A DNA stretch of 64,000 nucleotides from Cloacibacillus sp. (GTDB taxonomy: Bacteria > Synergistota > Synergistia > Synergistales > Synergistaceae). The notes under the pieces are model-generated. The model saw only the letters and a list, made by a program, of their open reading frames with translations. It was not told the DNA's origin and ran no database searches. The stretch spans positions 1 through 64,000 of the forward strand of contig JAVVPF010000013.1 of NCBI GenBank assembly GCA_036655895.1, written 5' to 3'. The position numbers and the translations under genes were made by a program. Numbering within the stretch: position 1 is the first letter of the stretch; the number at the start of each line of letters is the position of its first letter. Shown piece by piece: positions 8,220 through 16,950 of this stretch.

Positions 8220-10337
8220 CTATTCCGGCATCGTTACGGCGCGCCGCGCCCGGTCTTTCAGCTCTCCGCGCTTTCCGGCGTTCCACGACGAGGTGCGCGT
8301 AAAGTAGCCGGTCACGCGCGTGATGCCGTCTACGTCCTCCGAGCCGCATAGCGAGCAGTGGTCGAGAAGGCCGCGCTCCATGTGGCAGCATTCATTGCAG
8401 ATTGTAAATTCAGGGCTGAACGCCACCTGCGCGTTTTCGGAATACTTGAAGGTCTTCATCACAAACGAGGCAAGAGCGGCCGGGTCGGGCTTGTGCTCGC
8501 CCATCCAGACGTGCGTGATGGCCCCCGCCTTTATCATCGGGTGAAGCTCGCCTTCTCGCATCACTTTGTCTATCGGGTCCTGAACAAGTTTGTAGTTCAG
8601 GTGCGTACTGTTTGTGTAATATATCTCGCCCGTCTCCATGCTGCCCTTGATATATTTTTTGGCGATGTCGGGATAGGCGCGCAGGTCGAGCTTGGCGAAG
8701 CGAAGCGCTGTGCTCTCTGCCGGCGTCTGTTCAAGCACTATTTTCAGGCCGTAGCGTTCCGAAAGCTGCTGGCATTTGAGGTCCATGTACTGAATTACGG
8801 CGCGGCCCAATTTCTCGGCCTCTTCGCTTTCATGCAGCTGGCTTCCCGTCATCGCCTCGACCATCTCGTTGAGGCCCAGTATCCCTATCAGGTGGCTTGC
8901 CTTGCGCATACGAAGGTACGGTTCGTCGTCGTGCGAGACGCAGAGCGCGGCAAGCGGCCCCTTTATGCCGAGGTCGAGTATGTTCTTTATGAAGGCGCGC
9001 TTTTGCAGATGCGCCTTTGCGACAAGCTCCATCTCTTCGTCGATGATGTCAAAGAGCGCCTCGTCGTCGCCGTTTGCCTTGTAGGCGGCGCGCGGAAGGT
9101 TGAGCGTGACGTTTTGCAGAGCGCAGTAACGCATCTTCCACGGGTGTTTCGCCTCGTTCAGGTCCTCCGGCGTAAGCTCGAAGGAGAGCCGGCAGCACTC
9201 TGAGAGCTTGGCCACGCCGCCGCGGTCGAAGACGTAATAGGTGTTTCCCTTCTCAGAGGCGAGGCGGCACGAATGGTTGAGACATTCCTCCCAGCCCTCT
9301 TCCTTAAAGAAGTAGTCGGTGATGTGCAGCAGCGGCTTCGGGAAGAAAAATGGCTGGCCGCGGCTGTCGCCCTTCATATAAACGTCAAAGAGCGCGTGCA
9401 GGAACATCTTGGATTCTTTGTCGTACGCGGCGTAGGTCTTGCCGGTGAATTTGCCGCCCGGCCCTATCGCCGGCACGTCGCGGAAGTGGTTCGGTATCTC
9501 GTAATAGAGGTTGACGTCCGTGAAGGCCACCTGGCCGCCGCGGCCGCCCGCAAGCTGGTTGAACTCAAAGATGAGCTGCTGCGCAAGCTGTAGGTACTGG
9601 TCGTACTCCCAGCCTACAGTGTACGGCGCGAAGTACATATTGACTGCGTCCCAGCCTATTGCGCCCGCGAAATGGTTCTGAAGCACGGAGGTCATCTTAA
9701 GCATGTGCGCAAGCAGCACGTCCGCGTGCTTTGCGGGGTTTGAGACGCTCGTTATCGAAGGGATGTTCAGACCGTAGCGCGCGGTGTAGGCCACGCTCTG
9801 CCCAGAGCAGTAGGGGCGGTCCACCATTCCAAGGTCGTGCAGATGGATGTCGCCGCGAAGATGCGCCTCGGCTACGTCCTTTGAAAAGACCTTCGTCAGC
9901 GCGTATTCTTTAAGCACCATCTCCGCGATGGAGAGGTTTATAGACTCCGGATTGTGGCTGGTGTTGCTGTTTTCTTTATTTTTATTGAACATCATCGTTT
10001 CAAGGTCGTGCACGGGGAGGCCTATGCGCGAGTGATCCGCCAGCTTCGCGTCGAGGCCGCGCTGGAAGAGCTTCACATTTACCATGTCGCGGATGATGGA
10101 GGTTGTGACGTTGGTGCGCCCGTATTTCAGCAGCTCCTCTTCAACCTCTATGGCGATGGCCTCGGCCGTCGAAGGCTCCGTGCCGGCCTCCACGATCAGC
10201 GCGTCGCGTATCCTGCTTGCGTCCCAGGGGGAACGTTCCTCCTGCGCAAGAGCGTCGACCATAAGCGCGAGGTCGGTAGATTCTCCATAAGCGTTGAACA
10301 GGCTTCCCTGTCTGCCAAAATTGTTGTCGTTATTCAT
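8220..10337 (-). CDS. nrdD: Anaerobic (class III) ribonucleoside-triphosphate reductase
   Basis: Makes dNTPs from NTPs by glycyl-radical chemistry; 705 aa from ATG 10337. An N-terminal ATP-cone (~10-100) regulates activity. The C-terminus has a zinc site made of two CxxC pairs (Cys ~647/650 and 661/664) and the glycyl radical site RVTGY (Gly ~677). The open frame continues upstream, but ATG 10337 has AGGAGG 8 bases away and overlaps the nrdR stop, so it is the clear start. Organised nrdR-nrdD-nrdG; the NrdR box upstream implies repression when dNTP/ATP levels are high. Oxygen-sensitive, in keeping with a strict anaerobe. Confidence 0.95.
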   Translation of the reverse strand: MNNDNNFGRQGSLFNAYGESTDLALMVDALAQEERSPWDASRIRDALIVEAGTEPSTAEAIAIEVEEELLKYGRTNVTTSIIRDMVNVKLFQRGLDAKLADHSRIGLPVHDLETMMFNKNKENSNTSHNPESINLSIAEMVLKEYALTKVFSKDVAEAHLRGDIHLHDLGMVDRPYCSGQSVAYTARYGLNIPSITSVSNPAKHADVLLAHMLKMTSVLQNHFAGAIGWDAVNMYFAPYTVGWEYDQYLQLAQQLIFEFNQLAGGRGGQVAFTDVNLYYEIPNHFRDVPAIGPGGKFTGKTYAAYDKESKMFLHALFDVYMKGDSRGQPFFFPKPLLHITDYFFKEEGWEECLNHSCRLASEKGNTYYVFDRGGVAKLSECCRLSFELTPEDLNEAKHPWKMRYCALQNVTLNLPRAAYKANGDDEALFDIIDEEMELVAKAHLQKRAFIKNILDLGIKGPLAALCVSHDDEPYLRMRKASHLIGILGLNEMVEAMTGSQLHESEEAEKLGRAVIQYMDLKCQQLSERYGLKIVLEQTPAESTALRFAKLDLRAYPDIAKKYIKGSMETGEIYYTNSTHLNYKLVQDPIDKVMREGELHPMIKAGAITHVWMGEHKPDPAALASFVMKTFKYSENAQVAFSPEFTICNECCHMERGLLDHCSLCGSEDVDGITRVTGYFTRTSSWNAGKRGELKDRARRAVTMPE

Positions 10338-10806
10338 TTCGGTGCGCCTCCTTGTCCTCCAAGAGCCTTGTAATCTCGTTCGTAAAGCTCGAAATATCCG
10401 TAAATTCTCTGTAAACCGATGCAAATCTGACGTAAGCCACTTTATTTATCTTGCGGAGCTCCTCCGCCGCGCGTTCGCCGAGCGTCGTGGTCGATACCTC
10501 GCCCTGCCCGGAGGCGCGCACCTGTTCTTCTATCCTGGCCGCGGCCGCCTCCAGCGTTTCAAGCGCGACCGGCAGTTTTTCACAGGCGTGCTGAAATCCG
10601 CGAATGAGCTTGTCGCGGTCGAAGGCCTCACGGCGTCCGTCCTTCTTGACGACCCAGAGGTAGCTTTTTTCTTCAAGCCTCTCGTATGTGGTAAAGCGGC
10701 TCTGGCACTCAGGGCATTCGCGCCGCCTTCTGTTGACGCGCCCCTCGTCGGCGTTTCGCGTTTCAATGACTCTAGTTTCGGGAGCTCCGCATACGGGGCA
10801 TCTCAT
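10330..10806 (-). CDS. nrdR: Transcriptional repressor NrdR
   Basis: Zinc-ribbon plus ATP-cone repressor of ribonucleotide reductase genes, 158 aa (normal length). The zinc ribbon is CPVC (3-6) paired with CPEC (31-34), preceded by the basic patch RVNRRRRE. The ATP-cone begins near VVKKDGRREAFDRDKL (~52). ATG 10806 has GGAGG 9 bases upstream. Its stop overlaps the nrdD start, and a NrdR-box sits at its promoter, so it is autoregulated together with nrdDG. Confidence 0.95.
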   Translation of the reverse strand: MRCPVCGAPETRVIETRNADEGRVNRRRRECPECQSRFTTYERLEEKSYLWVVKKDGRREAFDRDKLIRGFQHACEKLPVALETLEAAAARIEEQVRASGQGEVSTTTLGERAAEELRKINKVAYVRFASVYREFTDISSFTNEITRLLEDKEAHRNE

Positions 10807-10821
10807 TTTATATTCCTCCAG

Positions 10822-10867
10822 CCGCTATATCTGTTCAGCTAAATCATTATAACACTATATGTAGAGT
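10822..10867 (-). promoter_or_regulatory. NrdR-box operator and -10 element for nrdRDG
   Basis: The plus-strand 16-mer ACACTATATGTAGAGT (10852-10867) matches the NrdR consensus ACACWAYATNTWGTGT at all but one position in either reading. It directly abuts a perfect minus-strand TATAAT (10846-10851), so a bound repressor would block the promoter. A degenerate second half-match (core CTATATCT, 10825-10832) lies 30 bp away, close to the usual ~31-bp spacing of paired NrdR boxes. Confidence 0.75.
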
Positions 10868-10932
10868 TGTGCCCCATGATTTGCGCAAAAACCGCGCGCA
10901 ATGAGGCGGCAGGATTATCTTTGAAAAACGGC

Positions 10933-11544
10933 CTACATCACCAGCTGAATAAAATTCCAGAAGAGTTTCGCGCCATAAAAAATAATGACGGCGCCGCATA
11001 CGATGTTTATAATTCGCAGCGTTTTGTCCGTGAACTTCGCGCTGAAAAAAGAGATGACGGCGCTCACCGAGGTAAACCAGAGGCATGAGGCAACGGCCAC
11101 GCCCCATATAAATTTGACGCCCTCGGCCGGAGGCAGCGACGCTTTGAAGGCGCCAAGCATCATCGTACCGTCTATGAGCGCCTGCGGATTGAACCAGGTG
11201 ACGACGCAGGCGGTGGAGACGACCTTCCAAAGCGGCATATCGACATTCGCCATGCCGCTCATCGAACTTTTCGCGCGCAGCAAAGAAAAGCCTATGTAGA
11301 CGACTATGACGCTTCCGACAAACAAAACGAGCGTTTCAAGCAGCTTTGAGCGCTCCATCACAGCGCCTATGCCGAAAAAACAGGCGAGGGCGAGAGTCAC
11401 GTCAAAGAAAATAACTATCAGCACCGTCATGCAAAGACGCTTTTTCGGCTGCGTCAGCGCCGTGTTGATGACAAAAAGATTTTGCAGCCCGATGGGCGCA
11501 ACGTACGCAAGCCCCATAATCAATCCCTGAATAAAATTCCCCAT
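10933..11544 (-). CDS. LysE/ArgO family amino acid exporter
   Basis: Six-segment membrane protein of the LysE/RhtB superfamily, 203 aa. The N-terminus GLAYVAPIGLQNLFVINTAL (residues ~11-30) is the conserved first helix, with GPxG replaced by PIG as in ArgO/LysE. The TACVVTWFNPQALIDG stretch (~111-126) matches the NPxA/Nxx motif of basic amino acid exporters. Function: efflux of a basic amino acid such as lysine or arginine when peptide breakdown overloads the pool (inference). It is monocistronic, between the nrdR promoter and the divergent etf operon. Confidence 0.85.
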   Translation of the reverse strand: MGNFIQGLIMGLAYVAPIGLQNLFVINTALTQPKKRLCMTVLIVIFFDVTLALACFFGIGAVMERSKLLETLVLFVGSVIVVYIGFSLLRAKSSMSGMANVDMPLWKVVSTACVVTWFNPQALIDGTMMLGAFKASLPPAEGVKFIWGVAVASCLWFTSVSAVISFFSAKFTDKTLRIINIVCGAVIIFYGAKLFWNFIQLVM

Positions 11545-11660
11545 ACAAAAACACGCCCTTTATCAATCAATGCCGCTCTGAATTATAATTTGACGGGGCG
11601 GTTTTGTCTCTAACCAGCAGCTTAAATCAAAACGCAGGCCGCGCCATGATCTTCATTTGC

Positions 11661-11687
11661 TTGACGCGAGCGTAAATTAAGTATATC
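11661..11687 (+). promoter_or_regulatory. Possible promoter of the etfB-etfA-glcD operon
   Basis: TTGACG (11661-11666) and TATATC (11682-11687) with a 15-base spacer, about 40 bases upstream of the etfB TTG start. The spacer is shorter than the optimum, so this is a weak call. Confidence 0.3.
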
Positions 11688-11729
11688 TTTTAAAAATATT
11701 ATTTAAATTCCTCAAGGAGGAAGGTTATC

Positions 11730-12542
11730 TTGAAAATTGCAGTATTAGTTAAGCAGGTACCCGCGGTGGACACGGTGAAAATAGATGAAAAGACCGGAAC
11801 CATGATACGCGACGGCGTTGAGGCTGAGCTTAATCCTCTCGACCTTCACGCGGTCGAAGCCGCGGTAAGGATAAAGGAGTCGCGCGCGGCAGGCGACGTG
11901 CGGATAACGGCCGTAACGATGGGGCCGCCCGCTGCTCAGAAGGCCGTCAAGTACGCGATAGCGATGGGCTGTGACGACGGGCTGCTGCTCTCCGACAGAA
12001 AGTTCGGCGGCGCGGACACGCTCGCTACGGCGCGCACACTGGCCGCCTCTCTTAAAAAGAGCGGACCGTTTAGCCTTTATCTTGCGGGCGAACGCGCGAC
12101 GGACGGCGAAACGGGGCAGGTCGGCCCCGCCTGCGCGCAGATGCTGGGCATCCCCGCGCTCACATACGTCAGCGCCATCGAGGAGCTGACGGAGGAAAAA
12201 ATCCGCGTCGTGCGTTCCATCGAGGGCGGACATGAGACGGTCGAAGCGGCGCTTCCCGCAATGGTCATCCCCGTAAAAGAGATGAACGTCCCGCGCCTGT
12301 GTACGCTCGGCGGCAAGCTGCGCGCGAAGGCGGCGGATATCCCGCTTGAAACCGCGGAGGCGCTTCACCTCACAGCGGAAAACGCAGGACTAACCGGCTC
12401 CGCAACGCAGGTTGTAAACGTCACATACCCAAAGGTGACGCGCCACGGACGAAAGGTGACGGCGGCGGACGGATTTGACGACGCCGTAAAAGAGATAATG
12501 GCCGCCCTTGAAGAAAAGGGCTGCTTTGAGGAGGCGGAATAA
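11730..12542 (+). CDS. etfB: Electron transfer flavoprotein subunit beta
   Basis: FAD/AMP-containing small subunit of a soluble electron transfer flavoprotein, 270 aa. It begins KIAVLVKQVPAVDTVKID, the canonical EtfB start, and carries the LAGERATDGETGQVGP segment (~112-127), which matches the adenine-nucleotide-binding signature of the family (usually G..A.D.. TGQV.P). TTG 11730 has a perfect AAGGAGGA upstream. It overlaps etfA by one base (TAATG). In anaerobes an EtfBA pair next to a GlcD-type enzyme usually takes electrons from a 2-hydroxy acid, sometimes by flavin-based bifurcation. Bifurcation here is inference. Confidence 0.92.
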   Translation: MKIAVLVKQVPAVDTVKIDEKTGTMIRDGVEAELNPLDLHAVEAAVRIKESRAAGDVRITAVTMGPPAAQKAVKYAIAMGCDDGLLLSDRKFGGADTLATARTLAASLKKSGPFSLYLAGERATDGETGQVGPACAQMLGIPALTYVSAIEELTEEKIRVVRSIEGGHETVEAALPAMVIPVKEMNVPRLCTLGGKLRAKAADIPLETAEALHLTAENAGLTGSATQVVNVTYPKVTRHGRKVTAADGFDDAVKEIMAALEEKGCFEEAE

Positions 12543-13542
12543 TGGTAGTTTCTGAAGTCTGGACGCTGGCGGAGGTAAGAGACGGGGCCATCCATCCCGT
12601 TTCCCGCGAACTTCTCGCGTGGGGGCGCGAGCTTGCGGATTCGCTTTCCGCGCCGCTTGCGAGCGTAGTCCTTGGATGCGGCGCGGCGGAGCAGGCAAAA
12701 TCGCTCTTTGCCTACGGAGCGGACAAAGTATACATAGCCGAAGCCCCCGAGTTTAAAAATTTCAAAGCCGACATCGAGGTCGAGACTCTTTCCGCGCTCA
12801 TTGAGCAATACAAGCCCTCCATACTGATAGCCTCCGCCACGACGCAGGGCAGGACGCTCATGCCGATGCTCTCCGCGCACCTAGGCTGCGGCCTCACCGC
12901 GGACTGCACCGAGATGAAGATAGACCCGACGACAAAACGCCTCATCCAGACGCGTCCCGCCATCGGCGGGAACGTCATGGCCGACATAAAGACGAAAGGC
13001 CGCGACCCGCAGATGTGCACGGTGCGCCCGAAGTCAAAACGTCCGCTTTCACCCGACAAAAACAGGACCGGGGAAGTGGTTCTCTGCCCTCCCACGAAAA
13101 ACACGCTGCGCTCGCTAATAGAATTTATCGGTTTTGAGCCTGAAAAACGGTCGGCCTTCCGTTGCAGGAGGCTGAGATAATCGTTTCCGGCGGCAAGGGC
13201 ATGAAGAGCGCGAAAAACTTCGCAAAACTCGAAGAGCTGGCACGGCTGCTCGGCGGCACGGTAGGCGCGTCGCGCATGGCGGTCGACTTGGGCTGGGCGC
13301 CATACTCCGCGCAGGTAGGGCTTTCGGGAAAATCCGTGACGCCGCGTCTGTACCTAGCCTTCGGAATATCCGGCGCGGTGCAGCATATAGCCGGAATGTC
13401 CGCGGCTGAGACGATAATTGCGGTAAACCACGACCCCGAAGCGCCCATATTCCGCGTAGCCGACCTGAGCATACAGGGCGACGCGATGGAGATACTAAAC
13501 GCGCTCATCACGGAGATCAAGAGGCTCAAAGGCAAAGACTGA
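12542..13542 (+). pseudogene. etfA: Electron transfer flavoprotein subunit alpha, frameshifted
   Basis: Large Etf subunit, about 333 codons if the frame is restored. The N-terminal domain is read in one frame from ATG 12542 up to about 13147 (that frame stops at 13180). The FAD domain continues in the -1 frame from about 13144 to the TGA at 13540-13542, with [12 protein letters not shown] at its beginning and the FAD-binding [12 protein letters not shown] later. The switch falls at the A5 run GAAAAACGG (13142-13150); one extra A would restore a seamless protein. No ribosome binding site supports separate initiation of the second half. It may be a real mutation or a homopolymer sequencing error; programmed slippage is unlikely because the P-site codon GAA would slip onto TGA. 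The open downstream gene (glcD starts at 13542, TGATG) argues that the system is otherwise intact. Confidence 0.85.
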
Positions 13543-14978
13543 TGGAGCCTTACGGAAAGATAACCGAGTCCGTATATAAAGAGCTTCTTGCAATAACAGG
13601 ACCGGCGGGCGTCGTGATAAACGACGCCGACGCGCTGGACAATTACGCATGGGACCAAGCCGGACGCATCTGGGGACACATGCCGGAGGCGGTAGTAAAA
13701 CCGGCGGATACGGCGCAGGTGAGCGAGGTAATGAAGCTTGCCTCCCGTCTGCGCATACCTGTGACGCCGCGCGGAGCAGGCAGCGGGCTCAACGGCGGCG
13801 CCGTGCCCGTGGCCGGAGGCATAGTGCTCTCGCTTGAACGCATGAACCGCATACTTGAGATAGACCCGATAAACCGCGTCGCAGTGACAGAGCCGGGCGT
13901 AGTTACGAACGATCTCTGCCGCGCCGCGGCCGACGCCGGCTTTCTCTACGCCGGATACCCGATGAGCACGGAAACGAGCTTCATCGGAGGAAACTTTGCA
14001 ACAAACGCGGGCGGCGGCAAGGTGATACGCTACGGCTCCACGCGCCGCCACGTGCTGGGCGCGGAGGTAGTGCTGCCATCAGGCGAGATAATGGAGCTGG
14101 GCGGCCGCTACCGCAAGGAGACTTGGGGCTACAGCCTGCTGAACCTTCTTGCGGGCAGCGAGGGCACGCTTGCCGTAGTCACAAAGCTCATCGTAAACCT
14201 TGAACCCAAGCCGGGGCGCACGGTCAATCTGCTTGCCTGCTACCCAACACTGGAACAGCTCGTTGAGAGCGTGGCGAAGGTCATAGGCACGGGCCGGCGC
14301 ATAATCTCATGCGAATTTATGGACAAAACGCTGGTAGAATGCACCACGGAGTATCTCGGCTGCACGCTGCCGGAACAGCGGCGCAGCGAAGGCTATCTTC
14401 TGGTACAGGTCGAGGGCGAAACGGACGAGCAGCTTGAGGAGGCCTACGAAAAGGTAGGCTCCGTCTGCATGGAGTGCGGCGCCTTCGAGGTCTTCGTCGC
14501 GGAAAGCCGCACAGACTCCGCCGCCATGTGGAACGTGCGCCAGAACGGCCTTGAAGGGATACGCGCGCGCGACCCGCACGCCTGCGCCTCCGGCGACTTG
14601 ATGGTGCCGCTTTCGGCTGTGCCGCAAATGATAGGCCGCATAAAAGAGATAAGCGCCGAATGGGGCATCGAGCTTGGCATAATCGCCCACATAGGCGACG
14701 GCAACATCCACCCCATCCCGATGAAGCCGCAAAATATGAGCCCGGAGGAATGGGCGGTATATGCGGAAAATTTCTTCACCGCGCTGATACGCGAGGCGAT
14801 AGCGCTGGGCGGCGTCGGCAGCGGCGAACACGGCGTAGGCCATGTGAAGCAAAAGGTCCTCATGGAAAGCAAAAGCGCGGCGGAGCTTTCTGTGCTGCAG
14901 GGCATAAAACGCGCCTTCGACCCGCAGAACATAATGAACCCCGGAAAGATGTTCTCGCCCCTCGCGCATAACGATTAA
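13542..14978 (+). CDS. FAD-linked 2-hydroxy acid (lactate/glycolate) dehydrogenase, GlcD type
   Basis: Flavin oxidoreductase of the GlcD / D-lactate dehydrogenase family, 478 aa. The PCMH FAD-binding domain has PRGAGSGLNGGAVPVAGGIV (~73-92) and FATNAGGGKVIRYG (~148-161). The FAD-oxidase C-terminal domain has HIGDGNIHPIP (~383) and GEHGVGHVKQ (~428), both typical for lactate/glycolate oxidation. It overlaps the last base of etfA. The order etfB-etfA-glcD matches the lactate dehydrogenase/Etf complexes of anaerobes (LctBCD of Acetobacterium), so electrons from lactate or another 2-hydroxy acid probably pass to Etf. Substrate not proven. Confidence 0.88.
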   Translation: MEPYGKITESVYKELLAITGPAGVVINDADALDNYAWDQAGRIWGHMPEAVVKPADTAQVSEVMKLASRLRIPVTPRGAGSGLNGGAVPVAGGIVLSLERMNRILEIDPINRVAVTEPGVVTNDLCRAAADAGFLYAGYPMSTETSFIGGNFATNAGGGKVIRYGSTRRHVLGAEVVLPSGEIMELGGRYRKETWGYSLLNLLAGSEGTLAVVTKLIVNLEPKPGRTVNLLACYPTLEQLVESVAKVIGTGRRIISCEFMDKTLVECTTEYLGCTLPEQRRSEGYLLVQVEGETDEQLEEAYEKVGSVCMECGAFEVFVAESRTDSAAMWNVRQNGLEGIRARDPHACASGDLMVPLSAVPQMIGRIKEISAEWGIELGIIAHIGDGNIHPIPMKPQNMSPEEWAVYAENFFTALIREAIALGGVGSGEHGVGHVKQKVLMESKSAAELSVLQGIKRAFDPQNIMNPGKMFSPLAHND

Positions 14979-15068
14979 AAAGTTGACGCAGCACGGAGCG
15001 TTTGACCGCATTATTGACCATGGCCTTAACCTATTCGGCCACAAAAACGATCTAGTTTTCTCACCTGT

Positions 15069-15102
15069 AAAAGCCCCCGAAAGCTGCACGGGGGCTTTTG
15101 TT
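15069..15102. terminator. Bidirectional terminator between glcD and lrgB
   Basis: Stem AAAAGCCCCCG / CGGGGGCTTTT (15069-15079, 15089-15099) with a 9-base loop; A run left, T run right. It serves the convergent glcD and lrgAB transcripts. Confidence 0.85.
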
Positions 15103-15137
15103 ATGACTTATTGGCGCCTAATTGACGATTTGCCTGC

Positions 15138-15830
15138 TTAGTAGAGCCCAGCTGCCAATGGGACGATGATCACTGTGGCAAGGCCGGATACCGCTATCGC
15201 GAGGCTGCTCATAGCACCTTCCACTTCACCCATTTCAAGCGCTTTCACCGTGCCGATGGCGTGCGCGCCGGTGCCCACGGCAAGGCCCTTCGCAACGGGG
15301 CTTTTTATCCCGCAAAGCTTTATAAGCGGCTCTGCTATGATGTTGCCCAGTATCCCCGTTATTATTATGGCGACTACCGTTATCGTCACTATACCGCCCG
15401 CCTCTTGGCTCACCCCCATACCTATTGCCGTAGTTATCGATTTTGGCAGAAGCGTCACGTAGACGGTGTGCCCCACGTCTAAACGCTTTGCCATTACGAA
15501 GATGCTTACTGCGTTTGCCGCCACTCCCGCGCAGATGCCGCAGGCGATGGCAAGCGCGTGGCGCTTCAGCATTTCGGTCTGTTTATAAAGGGGGATGGCG
15601 AGGCAGACTGTGGCAGGAGTCAGAAAGTAGCTTAGGTATTTCGCGCTTTGATCGTAGCTCGCGTACGGGATGCCGGAAAAAAAGAGCAGCGCGATTACGA
15701 GCGCGACTGCGATGAGAAGGGGGTTCATAAGCGCGACGTTCCACCTGCGGCGGGCGAGGCAGCCTATCATGTAGGCTCCGACGCTGATCGTCAGCCCAAA
15801 ATAGAACGAATTTTCAACGAGTGTTCTCAT
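15138..15830 (-). CDS. lrgB: LrgB family membrane protein
   Basis: Polytopic membrane protein, 230 aa, about 6-8 hydrophobic segments, the usual size for LrgB/CidB. Recognisable stretches are LLPKSITTAIGMGVSQEAGG (~127-146) and VGTGAHAIGTVKALEMGEVEGAMSSLAI (~185-212, quoted only as a landmark for the conserved HAxGTA/EGA loop). Homologues with LrgA influence murein hydrolase activity and, in some bacteria, move pyruvate or other small carboxylates. The start overlaps the lrgA stop by 4 bases (ATGA). The tail-to-tail position with a lactate-dehydrogenase operon makes a carboxylate role attractive, but that is inference. Confidence 0.88.
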   Translation of the reverse strand: MRTLVENSFYFGLTISVGAYMIGCLARRRWNVALMNPLLIAVALVIALLFFSGIPYASYDQSAKYLSYFLTPATVCLAIPLYKQTEMLKRHALAIACGICAGVAANAVSIFVMAKRLDVGHTVYVTLLPKSITTAIGMGVSQEAGGIVTITVVAIIITGILGNIIAEPLIKLCGIKSPVAKGLAVGTGAHAIGTVKALEMGEVEGAMSSLAIAVSGLATVIIVPLAAGLY

Positions 15831-16186
15831 TGTTTTTTCTCCGGGCGCAGGTTTATTATGAGATCCGCCGCCTTTCCGGTGACAGCCATTACGATGACGG
15901 TAGATATGACTATGATGAGCGTAAGCGGCAGAAAAAGCGGACGTATGACGTCGTACTGCTCCAGAAGGCCGACCGCGGCAGGAATGAACATCATAGGCAT
16001 GGCCTCTATTAGAAAAGAACCAAAGTCTTCGACCTCTGAGAGCTTCAGGATGCCGGCGCAGAGCGCGGCAAAGAGAATGAAGAGGCCGTAGACGCCCGCG
16101 GGAACTGGCAGCGGCAGCAGCATGTTGAGCAGTTCGCCTATGAGCGTGATAAAAAAGATGATGAATATCTGTTTTGCGTATTTCAT
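15827..16186 (-). CDS. lrgA: LrgA/CidA family holin-like protein
   Basis: Small four-helix membrane protein, 119 aa, typical CidA/LrgA size. Landmarks are LPLPVPAGVYGLFILFAAL (~25-43; the family has LPLPLPGSVIGMLLLF) and FIPAAVGLLEQYDVI (~67-81), the conserved FVPAGVGL region. It ends in a short charged tail. Translationally coupled to lrgB. No strong SD is visible; upstream of the ATG there is an AAAGAAG/TTTCTTT inverted repeat. Confidence 0.85.
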   Translation of the reverse strand: MKYAKQIFIIFFITLIGELLNMLLPLPVPAGVYGLFILFAALCAGILKLSEVEDFGSFLIEAMPMMFIPAAVGLLEQYDVIRPLFLPLTLIIVISTVIVMAVTGKAADLIINLRPEKKQ

Positions 16187-16236
16187 TGTTTTAAAGAAAC
16201 TTCTTTCTGTTTGCAGATGACGGACCCGCGCTTTGT

Positions 16237-16950
16237 TTATTTATAGAGGATGCCCAGGCCGGCGCATACCGCGGCTGTGGCTGTACTGGCGCGCATGATG
16301 CGCTTGCCGAGCGAGACGGGGCAAAAACCTTCGTCGACGAGCCGTTTGCTTTCGTGCGGCGACCAGTCTCCTTCGGGGCCGATGGCTATGGCTACGTGGC
16401 CCGCTATCTCTATATCGCGCAGCGGCTTTGTGTCGGGCGCAAGAAGGGCCGCAAGCCGCTGTTTCGGCAAAGAGTCAAATGGAAATTTTTCAAATTCTAC
16501 CGGCTCAAAGAGCTGCGGAGGGACGGAGGCGGAGGCCTGTTTTGTCGCCTCGTCCAGTATTTTGCGCCAGCGTTTCATTTTTTCGGCCATTTTTGATGGT
16601 TCAAGGCGCGGTACGCTGCGTTCGCAAAGCAGAAGGCGCACGGCGTAGACGCCTGTTTCAGCGGAAAAACGCAGCGCGTCGTCTAGCTGGTCGTTTTTCA
16701 AGAGCGCAAGCAGCAGTTCTATCTTTGGCGCAAAGGCCTCTTCGCGGCTGCGTGATATTTCACGTGCGTACAACTCTTCGCCGTCGCATTCAAGCTTCAG
16801 CTCTATTTTTTCGCCGTCGAGCAGTCCTTCGACGAGCGAGCCGGTGTAGCAGCGGCGAACGCGGACGAGGTGATGGGCCTCCTCCGCGTCTATATGCCAC
16901 AGGCCGTTATTTACGGTGCATCGCTCAAGCCTTAGCCTTGGCTGCGACAC
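16237..16950 (-). CDS. rsmE: 16S rRNA (uracil1498-N3)-methyltransferase RsmE
   Basis: SPOUT-class rRNA methyltransferase that modifies U1498 of 16S rRNA, 237 aa. A PUA-like N-terminal domain (EEAHHLVRVRR at ~23-33) is followed by the trefoil-knot domain with EATKQAS (~142-148), AIGPEGDWSPHE (~194-205) and LGKRIMRASTATAA (~218-231); all three are RsmE signatures. The GTG start at 16950 overlaps the prmA 3' end by 26 bases, so the two rRNA/ribosome-modifying enzymes form one operon. Confidence 0.92.
   Translation of the reverse strand: MSQPRLRLERCTVNNGLWHIDAEEAHHLVRVRRCYTGSLVEGLLDGEKIELKLECDGEELYAREISRSREEAFAPKIELLLALLKNDQLDDALRFSAETGVYAVRLLLCERSVPRLEPSKMAEKMKRWRKILDEATKQASASVPPQLFEPVEFEKFPFDSLPKQRLAALLAPDTKPLRDIEIAGHVAIAIGPEGDWSPHESKRLVDEGFCPVSLGKRIMRASTATAAVCAGLGILYK

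Noticed and set aside
8358-9203. 281-codon plus-strand frame inside nrdD
   Set aside because: Antisense shadow of nrdD.
13142-13170. Programmed -1 frameshift in etfA
   Set aside because: The heptamer is not X XXY YYZ (P-site GAA would pair with TGA) and no stimulatory pseudoknot is apparent; mutation or homopolymer error is simpler.
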